The notes under the pieces are model-generated. The model saw only the letters and a list, made by a program, of their open reading frames with translations. It had not been told where the DNA came from and did no database searches. A stretch of 7,882 bases of DNA from Chloroflexia bacterium (GTDB lineage Bacteria > Chloroflexota > Chloroflexia > Thermomicrobiales > JALYUS01). A program made the position numbers and the translations under genes. Position 1 is the stretch's first letter. Each line of letters starts with the position of its first letter. This document shows, one piece after another, positions 6,288 through 7,882 of this stretch. Location: NCBI GenBank assembly GCA_025928215.1, contig JAICJW010000210.1, positions 1 through 7,882 on the forward strand, given 5' to 3'.

Positions 6288-6419
6288 CCTCACCCCCCGG
6301 CCCCCTCTTCATTGCGATGGAGAGGGGGGCGACCTCTTGGAGATCGGGGTGTTTGAGAAATATCCCGCTATCGCAACGAGTCACCCCTTGCCGCGTGACG
6401 GAGAGGGGCCGGGGGTGAG
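6288..6419. repeat. Composite palindromic repeat element, copy C
   Basis: This 132-bp relative of copy B has ends CTCACCCCCCGGCCCCCTCT (left) and GAGAGGGGCCGGGGGTGAG (right) in inverted orientation. Its left hairpin has 12-bp arms with one mismatch (6301-6312 with 6317-6328) and a TGCG loop. Its right unit is 6376-6419 and carries an internal GTCAC/GTGAC pair. The 20-mer CTCACCCCCGGCCCCTCTCC on the minus strand at 6400-6419 is exactly the 20-mer at 676-695 in copy A. It separates two divergent genes and contains no ORF of note. Confidence 0.78.
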
Positions 6420-6466
6420 ATTGATCCCGTACGTATGCGCCGTGAGGAAAGCGGCGCATCGCTAGA

Positions 6467-6475
6467 TGTTATACT
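6467..6475 (+). promoter_or_regulatory. Extended -10 promoter of the aldolase-like gene
   Basis: TGTTATACT contains a TATACT -10 box (6470-6475) preceded by the TGn extension that lets sigma-70 polymerase work without a good -35 box; indeed none is visible 16-18 bp upstream. Transcription would start near 6482, giving a leader of about 47 nt. The same TATACT hexamer is used by the Fe-S carrier gene. Confidence 0.5.
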
Positions 6476-6528
6476 GGGCAGGCCCTGGAAACAGGCTGGA
6501 TAGGCCGCTCGGAATGAGGGAGCAACCG

Positions 6529-7266
6529 ATGATCGAGACACCGGATATCGAACGCCCGGCACGGGATCTGATCGAGGGGCTGGCGCGGATTGGCAGCGCG
6601 ACGGCCGTCGGCGAACTGAGCCGCCTCGGCATCCGCGATGCCCATCTGCGCGGCATCACGAGCTGGACACCGGGCAAAGCCGTCGTCGGCCCCGCCCTGA
6701 CGCTCCAATTCATGCCGAAGCGCGAGGATATCTATCGCGTTGACGAGTATGCCGACCCCGAGAAGCAGCTGCACCGGCACGTCCTCTACCACACGCAGCC
6801 CGGCGACATCGTCGTCGTTGACGCGCGCGGTCATATGGGCAGCGGCGTCTTCGGCGAGATGATGCTCACCTACTTCAAGGGGCGTGGGGGCGTCGGCGTC
6901 GTCATTGATGGCTGCATCCGCGACTACCCGAAGGCGAAAGAGATCGGGCTGGGCCTCTGGTTGCGCGGCGTCACCCCCAATTTCCACACGCAGACGGACA
7001 TCTTTCCCTTCGCGGTCAACGTCCCCGTCGCCTGCGGCGAGACGCTGGTAATGCCGGGCGATATCATCGTCGCCGATGATGACGGCGCAGTCGTTGTGCC
7101 GGCCGCGCTGGCGCCGGAGCTTACGCGAAAGGCGGGCGAGCACGTTGAGTGGGAGGAGTTCTCCCGCATGCGTCTGGCGGCGGGCGGCGATCTTCGGAAA
7201 TATTACCCCCTCTCCGAGGAAGGTCGTGCCGAATACGAGGCATGGCGACGGACGCACGGTTCCTAG
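6529..7266 (+). CDS. RraA family protein (4-hydroxy-4-methyl-2-oxoglutarate/oxaloacetate aldolase-like)
   Basis: 245-residue cytoplasmic protein of the RraA/HMG aldolase fold. Characterised relatives cleave 4-hydroxy-4-methyl-2-oxoglutarate or decarboxylate oxaloacetate with a divalent metal, while E. coli RraA instead inhibits RNase E. Visible signatures are GDIVVVDARG (92-101), FGEMM with Glu110, then VIDGCIRD (125-132), where Asp127, Arg131 and Asp132 match the aldolase DGxxRD active-site motif, and PGDIIVADDDGAVVVP (176-191). The intact DGxxRD and upstream Glu favour an enzyme over a pure RNase regulator. The ATG at 6529 is preceded by GAGGGAG at 6-nt spacing; upstream in-frame ATGs at 6466 and 6514 lack this. 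A C-terminal tail of about 40 residues (EEFSRMRLAAG...) extends past the core, as seen in many RraA-like catabolic proteins. Function within the locus is inferred only. Confidence 0.92.
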   Translation: MIETPDIERPARDLIEGLARIGSATAVGELSRLGIRDAHLRGITSWTPGKAVVGPALTLQFMPKREDIYRVDEYADPEKQLHRHVLYHTQPGDIVVVDARGHMGSGVFGEMMLTYFKGRGGVGVVIDGCIRDYPKAKEIGLGLWLRGVTPNFHTQTDIFPFAVNVPVACGETLVMPGDIIVADDDGAVVVPAALAPELTRKAGEHVEWEEFSRMRLAAGGDLRKYYPLSEEGRAEYEAWRRTHGS

Positions 7267-7306
7267 CGGCGATACGTAATGGTGGTGGCGGGCTTCAGCG
7301 GTTTCA

Positions 7307-7882
7307 TCACGATGAAAAATCGCGAGGTTGGCGCGCCCGGAGCTGCCCGATCACGAGATAGGCGATGATGCCGAGGGCGATGACGGCCACCGTCACCGGC
7401 AGATACCATTGCCCCAGACGCCCGCGCACGCGATCCCACTGGCTGCCCGCCGCGTAGCCGAGCGCCGCGAGGAACGTGGACCAGATCAATGCCCCGGCGA
7501 ACGTCGCCAGCGTGAACGGCACGATGGGCATCCGTGCCGCGCCCGCCGGCAAGGTGATAATCGTCCGCGAAATCGGTAGCAACCGGGCGAAGAACGCCGT
7601 CCACGCCCCCCACCGCGCGAACCACGCATCAGAGTGGGCCAATGCGCGCTCCGCCGCTGGGAAGCGCTGCCGCAGCCGCGCGAGGAGCGTCCGCCCACCA
7701 ATCGCCATCACCGTGTAGGCGACGAGGGCGCCGATCACCCAGCCGACCGCGCCGTCCAACCCGGCAAAGAGGATCAACGCCTTCGATTTGCCGACCGATG
7801 CGACGAGCAACCACCCCGCCAGCGGCATCGTAATCTCATTGGGAACCGGCATCGTCGCGCCCTGCAACGCCATCAAAAAGAG
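7307..7882 (-). CDS. DedA/SNARE-associated (VTT domain) membrane protein, 5' partial
   Basis: 191 residues are visible, and the frame stays open to the right edge, so the N-terminus is cut off. DedA proteins are inner-membrane transporters or scramblases linked to undecaprenyl-phosphate/phospholipid recycling and proton-motive-force maintenance. The visible part starts with the re-entrant loop motif MPVPNEITMPLAGWL, then a membrane segment (GWVIGALVAYTVMAIGG), the amphipathic WFARWGAW stretch, the hallmark FFARLLPISRTIITLPAGAARM with its two Arg residues spaced six apart, and two C-terminal hydrophobic segments. The ATG at 7873 and TTG at 7876 are in frame, but family length suggests the true start lies outside the window. 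The Glu usually found nine residues before the loop acidic residue appears as Gln (ALQGATMPVPNE). Convergent with the aldolase-like gene, with 40 bp between stops and no obvious terminator. Confidence 0.9.
   Translation of the reverse strand, partial: LFLMALQGATMPVPNEITMPLAGWLLVASVGKSKALILFAGLDGAVGWVIGALVAYTVMAIGGRTLLARLRQRFPAAERALAHSDAWFARWGAWTAFFARLLPISRTIITLPAGAARMPIVPFTLATFAGALIWSTFLAALGYAAGSQWDRVRGRLGQWYLPVTVAVIALGIIAYLVIGQLRARQPRDFSS

Larger units (their letters stand above)
6194..6528. other. 335-bp divergent intergenic region
   Basis: This region separates the oxidase (minus) from the aldolase-like gene (plus). It holds the oxidase ribosome site (6201-6207), composite element C (6288-6419), an extended -10 promoter for the aldolase-like gene and its ribosome site (6516-6522). 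No RNA gene is evident. The part between 6208 and 6287 must contain any oxidase promoter, but no clear -35/-10 pair stands out. Confidence 0.65.

Noticed and set aside
4860..6419. Possible CRISPR or tandem array from the repeated GC-rich units
   Set aside because: The units are about 1.4 kb apart, occur in inverted pairs, and are separated by a real gene; there are no regular spacers.
6469..7257. 262-residue open frame on the minus strand
   Set aside because: Antisense to the RraA-like gene; no domain, and no ribosome site supports it.
7301..7318. TTTCATCACGATGAAAAA palindrome as a terminator between the convergent genes
   Set aside because: The stem would have an almost zero-length loop, no T-tract follows on the plus strand, and it overlaps the coding end of the DedA-like gene.

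Overview
The window is GC-rich bacterial DNA carrying six well-supported genes on both strands. The substrate-binding lipoprotein has a long Ala/Thr/Pro linker after its lipobox cysteine. Intergenic gaps are filled with REP-like palindromes built on CTCACCCCCGGCCCCTCTCC and with an AACCACGAAG-type element. Both traits remind me of Chloroflexota (Thermomicrobia/Sphaerobacter-like genomes). That placement is inference from style, not from a marker gene. Everything recognisable here is housekeeping or transport metabolism; I see no defence system, phage, CRISPR array, tRNA or rRNA.

Layout, left to right. Positions 1-74 may hold the 3' tail of an upstream plus-strand gene. An A-type Fe-S cluster carrier (ErpA/IscA/HesB family, 206-613, +) follows, with a good promoter whose -10 box lies in a perfect inverted repeat. 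It ends at a likely intrinsic terminator. A 176-bp convergent gap packed with palindromes separates it from a minus-strand peptide/opine-type ABC transporter block read right to left: substrate-binding lipoprotein (2910-4724), DppB-type permease (1827-2837) and DppC-type permease (790-1692). Each junction in this block holds an inverted repeat. No DppD/DppF ATPase is present, so the importer must borrow ATPases from elsewhere.

The 314-bp gap upstream of the lipoprotein holds its promoter, a 135-bp composite palindromic element, and a hairpin just after the next minus-strand gene, a DAO-family FAD amine/amino-acid oxidase (5039-6193). A second copy of the composite element (6288-6419) sits in the divergent gap between the oxidase and an RraA/HMG-aldolase-family gene (6529-7266, +) with an extended -10 promoter. 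A DedA-family membrane protein (minus strand, stop at 7307) converges on that gene and runs off the right edge.

How the genes may fit together (inference): the importer could bring in a peptide, opine or N-substituted amino acid, the DAO-family enzyme could oxidise the amine, and the RraA-like aldolase could cleave a resulting keto acid. Only the importer genes look like one transcription unit. The most unusual material is non-coding: the two copies of the composite element, and the palindromes placed precisely at gene junctions.
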